Source: Thermoanaerobacter ethanolicus JW 200 | Lineage (GTDB): Bacteria > Bacillota > Thermoanaerobacteria > Thermoanaerobacterales > Thermoanaerobacteraceae | Reading direction: 5' to 3' | Assembly: GCF_003722315.1 (NCBI RefSeq) | Contig: NZ_CP033580.1 | Location: 991,001 to 1,055,000, forward strand | DNA: 64,000 bases | Shown: one piece after another, positions 43,206 through 51,265 of the stretch | Layout of the letters: each line of letters starts with the position of its first letter | Numbering within the stretch: the first letter of the stretch is position 1 | Program-made: the position numbers and the translations under genes | Notes under the pieces: generated by a model | Told to the model about the DNA's origin: nothing | Databases searched by the model: none | What the model saw: only the letters and a program-made list of their open reading frames with translations

Positions 43206-43640
43206 AAAATCATCAGCCCTTCAGATTATTTTTAACTTTATTATAACATAAATGTAGCTATAGCGGTAAAAACCAAATTTATCATTAACATTAGGAGAAA
43301 TTGCGAACAACTCTTTTTTACTTTAGGAATTGATGGTATAAGTATTTTAAAAAATTATAATGGAGTAGATTTTTATGGAAATTAATGTAATTCTCTATAA
43401 TGTAGGTTGGATTATTGGTATTTTAAATGTAAAGTAAATTAAAGTTTTTGAAAGGCAGAGATATTTTTAAATTTATTTTTTCTCTGGCAGATGCTTTTAC
43501 TTTTAGGGAATTCCAACAAAGTTTTTGAGAAAGTAAAGGGGAAAGCGAAAGATCTTAAGGATACCGAATAGTATTTGTGAGTAACTTTATGAGTCATTAT
43601 TTCAATGGCAAAGATTCTTCGCATCCCCTTCACAATTTTA
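43206..43640. other. Intergenic region with no recognisable gene
   Basis: 435 bp, AT-rich, between the endonuclease start and the asnB stop. Only short frames without convincing ribosome sites occur. No repeat, tRNA or clear promoter was found. It could be remnant DNA of the insertion that separated hag from flaG. Confidence 0.5.
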
Positions 43641-45482
43641 CTACACTATAGAAATTTTATAATCTTTTAGCCACATATTTATTTGTACGAGGTAAGCGAA
43701 GAGTTGGGCGGAGCCCATAAGCTGTGAAAACCAGGCAGGGTCATAAGCTTTTGCATCTGTTTCTATAAGTTCTACGATTGCTTTTTTATCTACAAGCTGT
43801 AATAAAGGCGATGTACTGTCATCAATTATTTGTTTTAGCCATTCTTTAACGATGTTTTTAAATACTGGATTGTGTGTTTTAGGGTAAGGACTCTTTTTTC
43901 TTTCAATTACTTCCTCTGGGATGTAACCTTTTAGAGCGTATCTAAGTATTCCTTTTTCCCTTCCGTTGAGATTTTTCATTTCCCACGGTATATTCCATAC
44001 ATATTCTACAAGCCTGTAGTCTAAAAAAGGTACTCTTGCTTCAAAACCTACTGCCATACTCATTCTATCCATTCTATCAAGAAGCATGGGCATAAATCTT
44101 GTTATGTTAAGGTAAAACATTTCCCTCATTCGAGCATTATAGGGGTCTTCTCCATTCAGCTTTGGCACTTCATTTAAAGCTTCATTATATCTATCATTTA
44201 AGTATTCTATAGGTCTTATATATTTTACAACTTCTGGCAAAAGCAATTTCATGCGTTCATTGACCATTCTTATCCATGGGAAGGTGTGACTTTCAATTGC
44301 TTCTTTGTTTCTAAACCAGGGATAACCTCCAAAAACTTCATCAGCACCTTCTCCTGATAGAGCGACTGTGGCTCCTTTTTTTACTTCTTTTAAAAATAGA
44401 TATAAAGATGAATCTATATCTGCCATACCAGGAAGGTCTCGAGCGTACAAGGCTGGCTTTAGAGCATGTGCAAGTTCTTTATTATCTATAAATACATAGT
44501 TATGGTTTGTGTCAAGTTTATTTGCAACAAATTTTACCCAGTCTGCGTCAGAGTTTGGTTGAAATTCGTTTGGCGTAAAATATTTATCATTACCCACATA
44601 ATCTACAGAGTATGTTAGAAGTTTTTGACCTTTTTGTTTTAATTCTTCATTTGCGAAGAAAGATACAGCAGTTGAATCAAGTCCACCTGATAGCAATGAA
44701 CATAAAGGTACGTCTGAAACAAGCTGCCTCACTGAAGAATCTTTAAGGAGATACCTTATTTTTTCCCCTGTTTTCTCAAGGTCATCTTCATGGGGAAGAC
44801 TTTGTAATGACCAGTATTTGCTTATGTTTGCTCCATTTTTAGTGAATATGAGGTAATGCCCGGCTTTTAATTCTTTAATGTCTTTAAAGACACCACATCC
44901 AGGAGTTCTTGAAGGTCCCATTACAAATATTTCTGCAAGACCTTGTGAGTCTATCTCTGGTTTTACATGAGGATGTGCTAATATTGCTTTAATCTCTGAA
45001 CCGAATATCAAAGACCCGTTTCTAATGGTATAAAATAGTGGCTTTATTCCGAGATGGTCCCTGGCAATAAAAAGCCTATTTTGCACTTCATCCCATATTG
45101 CAAAAGCAAATATTCCATTAAATTTTTTAACACATAAAGGACCCCATTCTATATAAGATGTCAAAATAATTTCAGTATCTGAACGGGTTTTAAAAGTATA
45201 TCCCAAGGATATGAGTTCGTTTTTCAATTCATCCATATTGTAGAGTTCTCCATTGTGGATGATGACAAAATTTTTTTCACCGTATTTTTTTATCATTGGT
45301 TGACTTCCACTTTCTGGATCTATTACAATTAATCGACGATGACCTAAAGCACAATGTTTTGACAACCATATTCCAGAACCGTCAGGTCCTCTTTTTTTAA
45401 GAGTGTCTGTCATTTTTTCGATTACTTCATTTTGAAGTGATAAGTCCATATCAAAGTTAACCCATCCCGTTATTCCACACAT
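43641..45482 (-). CDS. asnB: Asparagine synthetase (glutamine-hydrolysing)
   Basis: 613 residues. The start at 45482 is fixed by MCGITGWV, whose Cys2 is the glutaminase nucleophile. AGGAGG lies upstream. The N-terminal Ntn glutaminase has RGPDGSGIWLSKHCALGHRRLIVID and HNGELYN. The synthetase domain has the pyrophosphatase loop SLLSGGLDSTAVSFF and ALSGEGADEVFGGYPWF. Aspartate plus glutamine plus ATP gives asparagine. It runs opposite to the flagellar genes and looks like an insertion into the cluster. Confidence 0.95.
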   Translation of the reverse strand: MCGITGWVNFDMDLSLQNEVIEKMTDTLKKRGPDGSGIWLSKHCALGHRRLIVIDPESGSQPMIKKYGEKNFVIIHNGELYNMDELKNELISLGYTFKTRSDTEIILTSYIEWGPLCVKKFNGIFAFAIWDEVQNRLFIARDHLGIKPLFYTIRNGSLIFGSEIKAILAHPHVKPEIDSQGLAEIFVMGPSRTPGCGVFKDIKELKAGHYLIFTKNGANISKYWSLQSLPHEDDLEKTGEKIRYLLKDSSVRQLVSDVPLCSLLSGGLDSTAVSFFANEELKQKGQKLLTYSVDYVGNDKYFTPNEFQPNSDADWVKFVANKLDTNHNYVFIDNKELAHALKPALYARDLPGMADIDSSLYLFLKEVKKGATVALSGEGADEVFGGYPWFRNKEAIESHTFPWIRMVNERMKLLLPEVVKYIRPIEYLNDRYNEALNEVPKLNGEDPYNARMREMFYLNITRFMPMLLDRMDRMSMAVGFEARVPFLDYRLVEYVWNIPWEMKNLNGREKGILRYALKGYIPEEVIERKKSPYPKTHNPVFKNIVKEWLKQIIDDSTSPLLQLVDKKAIVELIETDAKAYDPAWFSQLMGSAQLFAYLVQINMWLKDYKISIV

Positions 45483-45622
45483 AAAAATCCTCCTAAAATT
45501 TAAATCTATAAGTAAATATATTCTCTTTTTTTGCCATTGATACATGTTATAATTTTCTAATGAACTTTTAATTTCTACATGATATAATAAAAACATAAAT
45601 GTTTTAGGAGGATGCGGCTTAT

Positions 45623-45808
45623 ATGGAGAAAGTGATAAAAGAGCATTATTACGAAGAAAACGACATTGCTGAAAGAATAAAGCTTTTAAAAAAGAAATTA
45701 AATGAATGCAATATAGAGCTTCCTAAAGCTTTAGAGCTGAGCCGTGAATTAGACGAATTGATTGTCATGTACATGAAAAGAGAAAAACAAGTAAAACAGG
45801 TAAAATAA
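45623..45808 (+). CDS. Spo0E-like aspartyl-phosphate phosphatase
   Basis: 61 residues, two-helix hairpin with the family motif SRELDELIVMYMK. Spo0E proteins dephosphorylate Spo0A-P and so delay sporulation. AGGAGG is 11 nt before the ATG. It is divergent from asnB, with the starts 140 nt apart. A perfect 18-bp hairpin terminator begins inside its last codons. Confidence 0.85.
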   Translation: MEKVIKEHYYEENDIAERIKLLKKKLNECNIELPKALELSRELDELIVMYMKREKQVKQVK

Positions 45809-45830
45809 AGTGCTGTTTTACTTGTTTTTC
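45782..45830 (+). terminator. Long terminator overlapping the spo0E-like stop
   Basis: GAAAAACAAGTAAAACAG (45782-45799) pairs perfectly over 18 bp with CTGTTTTACTTGTTTTTC (45813-45830). Confidence 0.85.
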
Positions 45831-45955
45831 TCTTTGCGTGAAAATTACCGAACATCTAGCCGAAAGCTTCGCAACTTGTGGCGGAGATGAAGGCTTATTT
45901 TTTTGTTTCCTATTGATTTTTGATATTATATAATAAAATCAAAAGGATTGATAAT

Positions 45956-46361
45956 ATGGTAAGCCAGTATAAAAGTACAAGACATGAAGACATGCAAAAT
46001 AAATTATCATTTTATATGGATACCAAAATATAGAAGAAAAGTATTGGATAATCCTCAAGTTGTGGAGTTAATAAGAGATACCATTAAAGAATTGTCTATT
46101 CAGTATCAGTTTGAAATTATAGCTTTAGAAGTTATGCCTGATCATATACACCTTTCAATTAGCGCTGCTCCTAAATACAGTCCTTCCGAGCTTATAAACA
46201 AAATAAAAGGAGTAACCGGTTTTAAAATAGCAAAACAATTTCCACAATTAAAAGCGCATGGAAAGATATGGACTAACTCATATTTTTGTGCAACAACAGG
46301 AAATGTTAGTACGAAAATTATAAAAAAATATATTGAAGAGCAGTGGTCTAAAATAAAGTGA
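45956..46361 (+). pseudogene. tnpA: TnpA (HUH transposase), apparently frameshifted near its start
   Basis: The main frame from the ATG at 45984 gives 125 residues: INYHFIWIPKYRRKVL, the HUH motif in EVMPDHIHLSI, and the catalytic Tyr in KIIKKYIEEQW. The normal N-terminus (QYKSTRH) is encoded in another frame from the ATG at 45956, which alone has a ribosome site (AAAGGA). The two frames meet near 45985-45987, where a one-base change would join RH to KTCKINYHF. So it is a 1-nt frameshift, or translation starts late at 45984. Activity is doubtful. Confidence 0.65.
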
Positions 46362-46373
46362 GGTAATAAAATT

Positions 46374-47870
46374 ATGAAGAAAAATACACCTTCTTTTGTT
46401 TTGACACTAAGATTAGATACACAAAAATACCAAGAAGATATTTTGAATAAGAGAATGGAAATAGCAAGACAAATCTATAATGCATGTTTAAGAGAAGCAT
46501 ACAAAAACTACAGAACTATGTCTATAACAAAGAAGTATAGAGAGTTAATGGCTAATATACAAAAAGAAGAAGATAAAGAAAAATTAAAGATCTGCTATAC
46601 AGATTTAAAAACATTAAAAATTGACTACAACTTAACAGTTTCATACATGGACAAATTTGTAGCACCTATGCAGAAGAAATTCAAAAAAAATATTGATAGC
46701 CACACAGCGCAAAAGCTGGCAAAAAGAGCTCTTTCAGCCGTAGAAAAATTAATATATGGTAATGCAGAAAAAGTAAATTTCAAAAAATACGGAGCAGATA
46801 TTGCATTAGAAGGTAAAAATAATAAAGCAGGAATTAGATACAAAGACGGCTATATAGAATGGCTCGGTTTAAAAATACCGGTTGTTGTAAAACCAAATGA
46901 TAAATATGCTCAACTTGCAATACAAAGTCGTGTAAAATATTGCAGGATTATTAGAAAGTACATAGGCAACAAATATAAATATTATGTTCAATTGATCTTA
47001 GAGGGAATTCCACCTCAAAAGAAAAATAAAGACGGAACTTTAAAACTTCTACTTGGAAAAGGTACAGTTGGCATTGACCCCGGAGTACAAACAGAGGCTG
47101 TAGTATCTGATACAGAAGTAAAACTTTTAGAATTGGCCCCTGATATTGAAAATATTGACAAAAAAGTTGCCGGATTGCAACGTAAACTTGATAGAAGCAG
47201 GCGTGCTACCAATCCGGAAAACTTTAATGAAGATGGTACTGTTAAAAAAGGAACGAAAAATAAATGGATAAAAAGCAAAAATTATATAAAAACCCTTTTA
47301 AAATTAAAAGAACTAAATCATAAGAGAAAAGCAAAAAAAATACAAAGTCATAATAAACTAGCTAATTATATACTTTCATTGGGTGATAATTTTATTGTGG
47401 AAGACATGAATTATAAAGCCTTGCAGAAGAGAAAAAAAGAAACAGAAATTAACCCCAAAACAGGGAAATATAAATCTAAAAAAAGATTCGGCAAATCTAT
47501 ACTGTATAAATCACCGGGGCTGTTTTTAACAATTTTAGATAGGAAACTTCATTATTTTAATAAAGAACTTATAAAAGTATCGCCCAAGGAAATAAAAGCT
47601 AGTAAATACAATCACTTAACCAACACGTATGAAGAAAAAAGCTTAAGTGAAAGATGGAACTATTTTGAGTATAACGGTAAGCAAATAAAAGTTCAAAGGG
47701 ATTTGTATTCTGCATTTTTGCTGCAAAATGTTGAAGATAATAAGATTAACAGAGAAAAATGCATAGAAAAATTTGATAATTTTTTGAGACTGCACGATAA
47801 GGAAATTGAAAGATTAAGAAAAATGAAATTTGAAAACAATAAAAAGTTATTAGCAAGCATGGGAATATAA
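46374..47870 (+). CDS. tnpB: TnpB RNA-guided nuclease, zinc-finger-less variant
   Basis: 498 residues. The RuvC catalytic triad is complete: Asp in VGIDPGVQTEAV, Glu in FIVEDMNYKAL, Asp in VQRDLYSAFLLQN. The usual four-Cys zinc ribbon between the last two motifs is absent. That stretch reads ASKYNHLTNTYEEKSLSERW with no cysteine pair. TnpB uses an omega RNA from the element's right end to cut DNA next to a short motif, which maintains the element. It starts 12 nt after tnpA. Confidence 0.9.
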   Translation: MKKNTPSFVLTLRLDTQKYQEDILNKRMEIARQIYNACLREAYKNYRTMSITKKYRELMANIQKEEDKEKLKICYTDLKTLKIDYNLTVSYMDKFVAPMQKKFKKNIDSHTAQKLAKRALSAVEKLIYGNAEKVNFKKYGADIALEGKNNKAGIRYKDGYIEWLGLKIPVVVKPNDKYAQLAIQSRVKYCRIIRKYIGNKYKYYVQLILEGIPPQKKNKDGTLKLLLGKGTVGIDPGVQTEAVVSDTEVKLLELAPDIENIDKKVAGLQRKLDRSRRATNPENFNEDGTVKKGTKNKWIKSKNYIKTLLKLKELNHKRKAKKIQSHNKLANYILSLGDNFIVEDMNYKALQKRKKETEINPKTGKYKSKKRFGKSILYKSPGLFLTILDRKLHYFNKELIKVSPKEIKASKYNHLTNTYEEKSLSERWNYFEYNGKQIKVQRDLYSAFLLQNVEDNKINREKCIEKFDNFLRLHDKEIERLRKMKFENNKKLLASMGI

Positions 47871-48075
47871 AAACAAAGTTGGTACAAAAGTACGCGGGGA
47901 TCTAGACTCGATGCCCCGTTAAAGCTATCGATAATACCTCATTAGAGGTATAGATAGCAAAGTCTGTTGAACAAGGGCCAGTGTCTGTGTGTCTTCGTGA
48001 CCACAGAAGAAGCTCTTAAGTAAACAGAACCCTCGCCACTTGTGGCGGGGAGTAGTCAGATAAAAAAATTTAAAC
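47871..48075 (+). ncRNA. Candidate omega RNA (reRNA) of the IS605 element
   Basis: Noncoding right end after tnpB with stable stems: GGGG/CCCC near 47897-47919, GCTATC/GATAGC with ATACCTC/GAGGTAT (47922-47961), and CCTCGCCAC/GTGGCGGGG before the boundary at 48059. The scaffold end GAAGAAGCTCTTAAGTAAAC ... GAGTAGTCAG resembles known omega RNA ends. The guide would begin at 48060 and overlap the -35 box of the flaG promoter. Confidence 0.6.
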
Positions 48076-48097
48076 TTTTTAAAATATATGTCGATAT
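48071..48097 (+). promoter_or_regulatory. Sigma-D promoter of flaG-fliD-fliS-fliT
   Basis: TAAA (48071-48074), 15 bp, GTCGATAT (48090-48097). It starts only 12 nt beyond the inferred IS605 right end. Confidence 0.85.
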
Positions 48098-48161
48098 TTA
48101 TAATAGCAAAAAGGGAAGTTGTTACAAATGATAAATTTTTATTCCAGGAGGTAATAACGGC

Positions 48162-48503
48162 ATGTTGCAGGGGATAAGTACTGCGGGAACGGGGCAAGTA
48201 AATTCGCAGTTTAAAAGAGATAGTGCGTTAGTAGAGGAAATAAAAGCAGTAAAAGATATACTTAGTAAACCTGTGGATGAAGCTAAACTTAATAGTGAGC
48301 TTAATAAAGAAAATAGGAAAATAAGCATTAACGATCATACATATTTTGAATTTTCTGTACACAAGCCTACAAACACAATAGTGGTCAAAATTGTTGATAG
48401 CGATACAAATGAAGTTATTGACGAGATTCCTCCTGAAAAAATACTTGACCTTGTGGCAGGATTATGGAAAATAGCTGGACTTTTTGTGGATAGAAAAATA
48501 TAG
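48162..48503 (+). CDS. flaG: FlaG family flagellar protein
   Basis: 113 residues. Charged N-terminal linker, then the FlaG core YFEFSVHKPTNTIVVKIVDSDTNEVIDEIPPEKILDLVAGLW. It influences filament length in some bacteria. AGGAGGT precedes the ATG. It is first gene of the fliD operon. Confidence 0.92.
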   Translation: MLQGISTAGTGQVNSQFKRDSALVEEIKAVKDILSKPVDEAKLNSELNKENRKISINDHTYFEFSVHKPTNTIVVKIVDSDTNEVIDEIPPEKILDLVAGLWKIAGLFVDRKI

Positions 48504-48518
48504 TTGGGGGTATGAAAA

Positions 48519-50360
48519 ATGGATCCAATAAGTATGAATAGCTACAATGTGAGCAATTTATTGAGAATCAGTGGTCTTGCGACAGGACTCGATACTGATT
48601 CTATGGTACAGCAGCTTATGAAGGCTGCAAGTATACCTCTTGATAAATTAGAACAACAAAAGCAATGGTATCAATGGCAGCAAGAGGATTTAAGGGATAT
48701 AAACGCACAGCTTATGTCACTCCGAAATGACATTGTTTTTAAGCTCAAACTACAGGGGACTTTTATGGCAAAAACTGTTACATCGTCAAATCCTTCAGTT
48801 GCAACGGCTACAGCAGGTGTAAATGCGATAAATGGAACTTATACTATATCAGTAACGCAATTAGCTCAAGCTGCGACAACTGCAAGTACAGATAAAATTG
48901 GTGCTGCAACTAAAAATTCTGATGGAACATATACGTATAATACACTTAATAATACAGGAAACGATATATATCTTTATTTAAAGGGATTAGACGGTACAAA
49001 TAAACAAATAGTAATAAAAAATGGTGCAACAATAAATGATGTAGTTGCTGCTATAAATGCTCAGACTAATGCGACAGGCGTAATTGCTACATATGATCCG
49101 GGTTTAGATAGGCTGTTTTTGGTATCAAATTTTACTGGAGCAAATTCAAAGATTGATTTTAGTGGTACAAATGTTGATGGAGCAAATTTTTTAGCAAACA
49201 AGCTAAAAATTAATATTGCGCAATTAAGCAGCAGTGCTGCTTTAGGTCTTGGAGGAAATAGTGGTATTGTAAACAATACTGGAAGCGATATATCACTGCA
49301 ATTGAATGGTAAAACAATAATCGTAGCAAAGGGTGCAACTGTACAGAACTTCGTAGATGCTATAAATGCTGCTGGAGCAAATGTTACGGCTTCGTATGAT
49401 TCTACATCAGATAAAGTAATATTAACCGCAAGCGCTGGTTATTCAATAGATTTTACAGGAACAGGGCCTGACGGAATGAATTTGCTTAACAACACGTTAA
49501 AACTAACAATATCTTCGATTTCAGCACAAGGACAAGATGCCAAATTTACTTTTAACGGTGTTCAAATGACAAGTTCAACTAACAATGTCACAGTAGCAGG
49601 AATAAATATTACCCTCACAGGAACAACTAATAGTACAACAACTTTATCCGTTTCAACAGATGTTGACAAAATATATAACTCTATAAAAAGCTTTGTTGAT
49701 AGCTACAATGATATAATTACAAAGATTAATACAAAACTTACAGAAAAAAGATATTACGATTATCCACCTTTGACTTCTGAACAAAAACAAGCTATGAAAG
49801 ACAGTGACATAACATTATGGGAACAAAAAGCCCGCTCTGGGGATTTGGCTAATGACGAAACTCTTATGCAACTATATTACTCCATGAGAAAAGTTGTTTC
49901 ATCTACAGTTTCTGGTGTAGGCTCTTTAAGTTCAATTGGTATTACTACAGGCCAATGGTATGAGGGTGGGAAATTGTACATTGATGAGACTAAGCTTAGA
50001 GATGCTATCGCAAATAATCCTGATACTGTAATGAAGATATTTTCAGGTGTTTATCAGACAGATTCTAATGGAAACACTACTTTGGTTACTAAAGGCATTG
50101 CACAAAGTTTGTATGATACCTTAAACAGTGGCATTGATGCCATAACTCAAAAAGCAGGTAGTACCACACAGCTTTATGATACAAGTTTTATAGGAAACAG
50201 AATAAGAGAAATAGATGATAGGATTGCTCAAATGCAAGATTATCTAAATAACCTTGAACAGAGATATTATGCACAATTTACACAGTTAGAGATGTATGTA
50301 AGCCAAATGAATTCACAAAGTGCGTGGCTAAGCCAGCAAATTGGTGTTATGACGAAATAA
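48519..50360 (+). CDS. fliD: Flagellar filament cap protein FliD
   Basis: 613 residues. The N-terminal cap domain is LLRISGLATGLDTDSMVQQLMKAASIPLDKLEQQKQWYQWQQEDLRDIN. Flagellin-hook-like repeats lie in the middle (SDISLQLNGKTIIVAKGATVQNFVDAINAAGANVTA). The C-terminal domain ends in the coiled coil IREIDDRIAQMQDYLNNLEQRYYAQFTQLEMYVSQMNSQSAWL. It caps the growing filament. The next gene follows after 15 nt. Confidence 0.95.
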   Translation: MDPISMNSYNVSNLLRISGLATGLDTDSMVQQLMKAASIPLDKLEQQKQWYQWQQEDLRDINAQLMSLRNDIVFKLKLQGTFMAKTVTSSNPSVATATAGVNAINGTYTISVTQLAQAATTASTDKIGAATKNSDGTYTYNTLNNTGNDIYLYLKGLDGTNKQIVIKNGATINDVVAAINAQTNATGVIATYDPGLDRLFLVSNFTGANSKIDFSGTNVDGANFLANKLKINIAQLSSSAALGLGGNSGIVNNTGSDISLQLNGKTIIVAKGATVQNFVDAINAAGANVTASYDSTSDKVILTASAGYSIDFTGTGPDGMNLLNNTLKLTISSISAQGQDAKFTFNGVQMTSSTNNVTVAGINITLTGTTNSTTTLSVSTDVDKIYNSIKSFVDSYNDIITKINTKLTEKRYYDYPPLTSEQKQAMKDSDITLWEQKARSGDLANDETLMQLYYSMRKVVSSTVSGVGSLSSIGITTGQWYEGGKLYIDETKLRDAIANNPDTVMKIFSGVYQTDSNGNTTLVTKGIAQSLYDTLNSGIDAITQKAGSTTQLYDTSFIGNRIREIDDRIAQMQDYLNNLEQRYYAQFTQLEMYVSQMNSQSAWLSQQIGVMTK

Positions 50361-50375
50361 AAGGGGGGTGCAGCA

Positions 50376-50762
50376 ATGGTAAATCCGTATCAGCAATATA
50401 AAGAGAATGCAATTTTGACTGCCAGTCCTGAAGAGCTTGTTTTAATGCTTTATAATGGTATAGTAAGGTTTATAGAAGAAGCAAAAGGGGCGATAGAAAA
50501 AAAAGATTACATGGCAGCTAATAACAGCATACAGAGGGCACAAGACATTATTACAGAGCTTATGCTTACCTTGGATATGAATTATGACATATCTAAAAAC
50601 TTGTACAGCCTCTATGACTATATGTTAAGAAGATTAATTGATGCTAATGTAAAAAAAGACGTGGTAATTTTGGAAGAAGTAAAAGGGTTTGCAATAGAAT
50701 TAAGGGATACTTGGAGTGTAGCTCTTAATAAAGTTAGAGAGAAAGTCTACGCGAAGGGTTGA
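50376..50762 (+). CDS. fliS: Flagellin export chaperone FliS
   Basis: 128 residues, four-helix bundle: NPYQQYKENAILTASPEELVLMLYNGIVRFIEEAKGAIEKKDY. It binds the C-terminal tail of flagellin, the part encoded by the second hag exon. Hence the intron must splice for FliS recognition. GGGGGG lies before the ATG. Confidence 0.95.
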   Translation: MVNPYQQYKENAILTASPEELVLMLYNGIVRFIEEAKGAIEKKDYMAANNSIQRAQDIITELMLTLDMNYDISKNLYSLYDYMLRRLIDANVKKDVVILEEVKGFAIELRDTWSVALNKVREKVYAKG

Positions 50763-50766
50763 TGAG

Positions 50767-51237
50767 ATGCATAATAATGTAGAAAAGCTTACTCAAATTG
50801 TACAGGATAAAATTCAAAGATTGAAAGAACTTTATGAGATTACTGAAAAAATAGGTGTATCTATAGCTTCTAACAATTTAGAAGAATTGAAGAATTTACT
50901 TACTACAAAGCAAAAAATTATAGAAGAAATTGACAAATTAGACGCTGATTTTATCCCTTTGTATAATACTTTTAAAAAGCAAAATAAAGTGGAAAGTATT
51001 TTTGCTTTGGAAGGGAAAGTTACAGGAGAAATAAGTAAATTGAAGGCACTCTTTATAGAAACAAAAGCCCTTTTGGAAAAATTAAAAGAGAAAGACGATA
51101 AAAATCTTCAAAATATAATTGCTGTTTTCGAAAAAATAGAAAACAAATTAGAGGAATTGTCAAAGAATAAAGAAGGGTATATAGAATATCTTAAATACTA
51201 TACACCTGACAGTTATTTTTTAGATAAAAAACGTTAA
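50767..51237 (+). CDS. FliT-like flagellar chaperone
   Basis: 156 residues, fully helical and coiled-coil, directly after fliS with a 4-nt gap. Position and composition match FliT/YvyC-class proteins, the chaperone for FliD, though sequence conservation in this family is low. It ends the operon. Confidence 0.7.
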   Translation: MHNNVEKLTQIVQDKIQRLKELYEITEKIGVSIASNNLEELKNLLTTKQKIIEEIDKLDADFIPLYNTFKKQNKVESIFALEGKVTGEISKLKALFIETKALLEKLKEKDDKNLQNIIAVFEKIENKLEELSKNKEGYIEYLKYYTPDSYFLDKKR

Positions 51238-51238
51238 A

Positions 51239-51265
51239 AGAAGCGGCAAATCGCCGCTTCTTTAA
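51239..51265. terminator. Bidirectional terminator between fliT and the chemoreceptor
   Basis: AGAAGCGGC, AAATC, GCCGCTTCT with A- and T-rich flanks. It overlaps the convergent chemoreceptor stop. Confidence 0.85.

Larger units (their letters stand above)
45849..48059 (+). mobile_element. IS605-family element (TnpA + TnpB + omega RNA)
   Basis: Left boundary is proposed after TTAC (45845-45848). The right boundary is proposed after GGGGAGTAGTCAG (ends 48059), typical of IS605-group right ends. Both ends carry subterminal hairpin-forming sequence with CTTGTGGCG (45872 region and 48040 region). It contains tnpA and tnpB. No target duplication or terminal inverted repeats are expected for this single-strand transposon class. 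Borders are inferred by eye and could shift by several bases. Confidence 0.75.

Noticed and set aside
43439-43633. 64-codon minus-strand frame before asnB
   Set aside because: No recognisable family, no convincing ribosome site, composition like random AT-rich sequence.
46374-47870. Nuclease-dead TnpB repressor (TldR)
   Set aside because: All three RuvC catalytic residues are present.
41763-48059. IStron (group I intron fused to an IS605 element)
   Set aside because: The intron ends cleanly at 42118 and the IS605 element lies 3.7 kb away with asnB and the spo0E-like gene between them.
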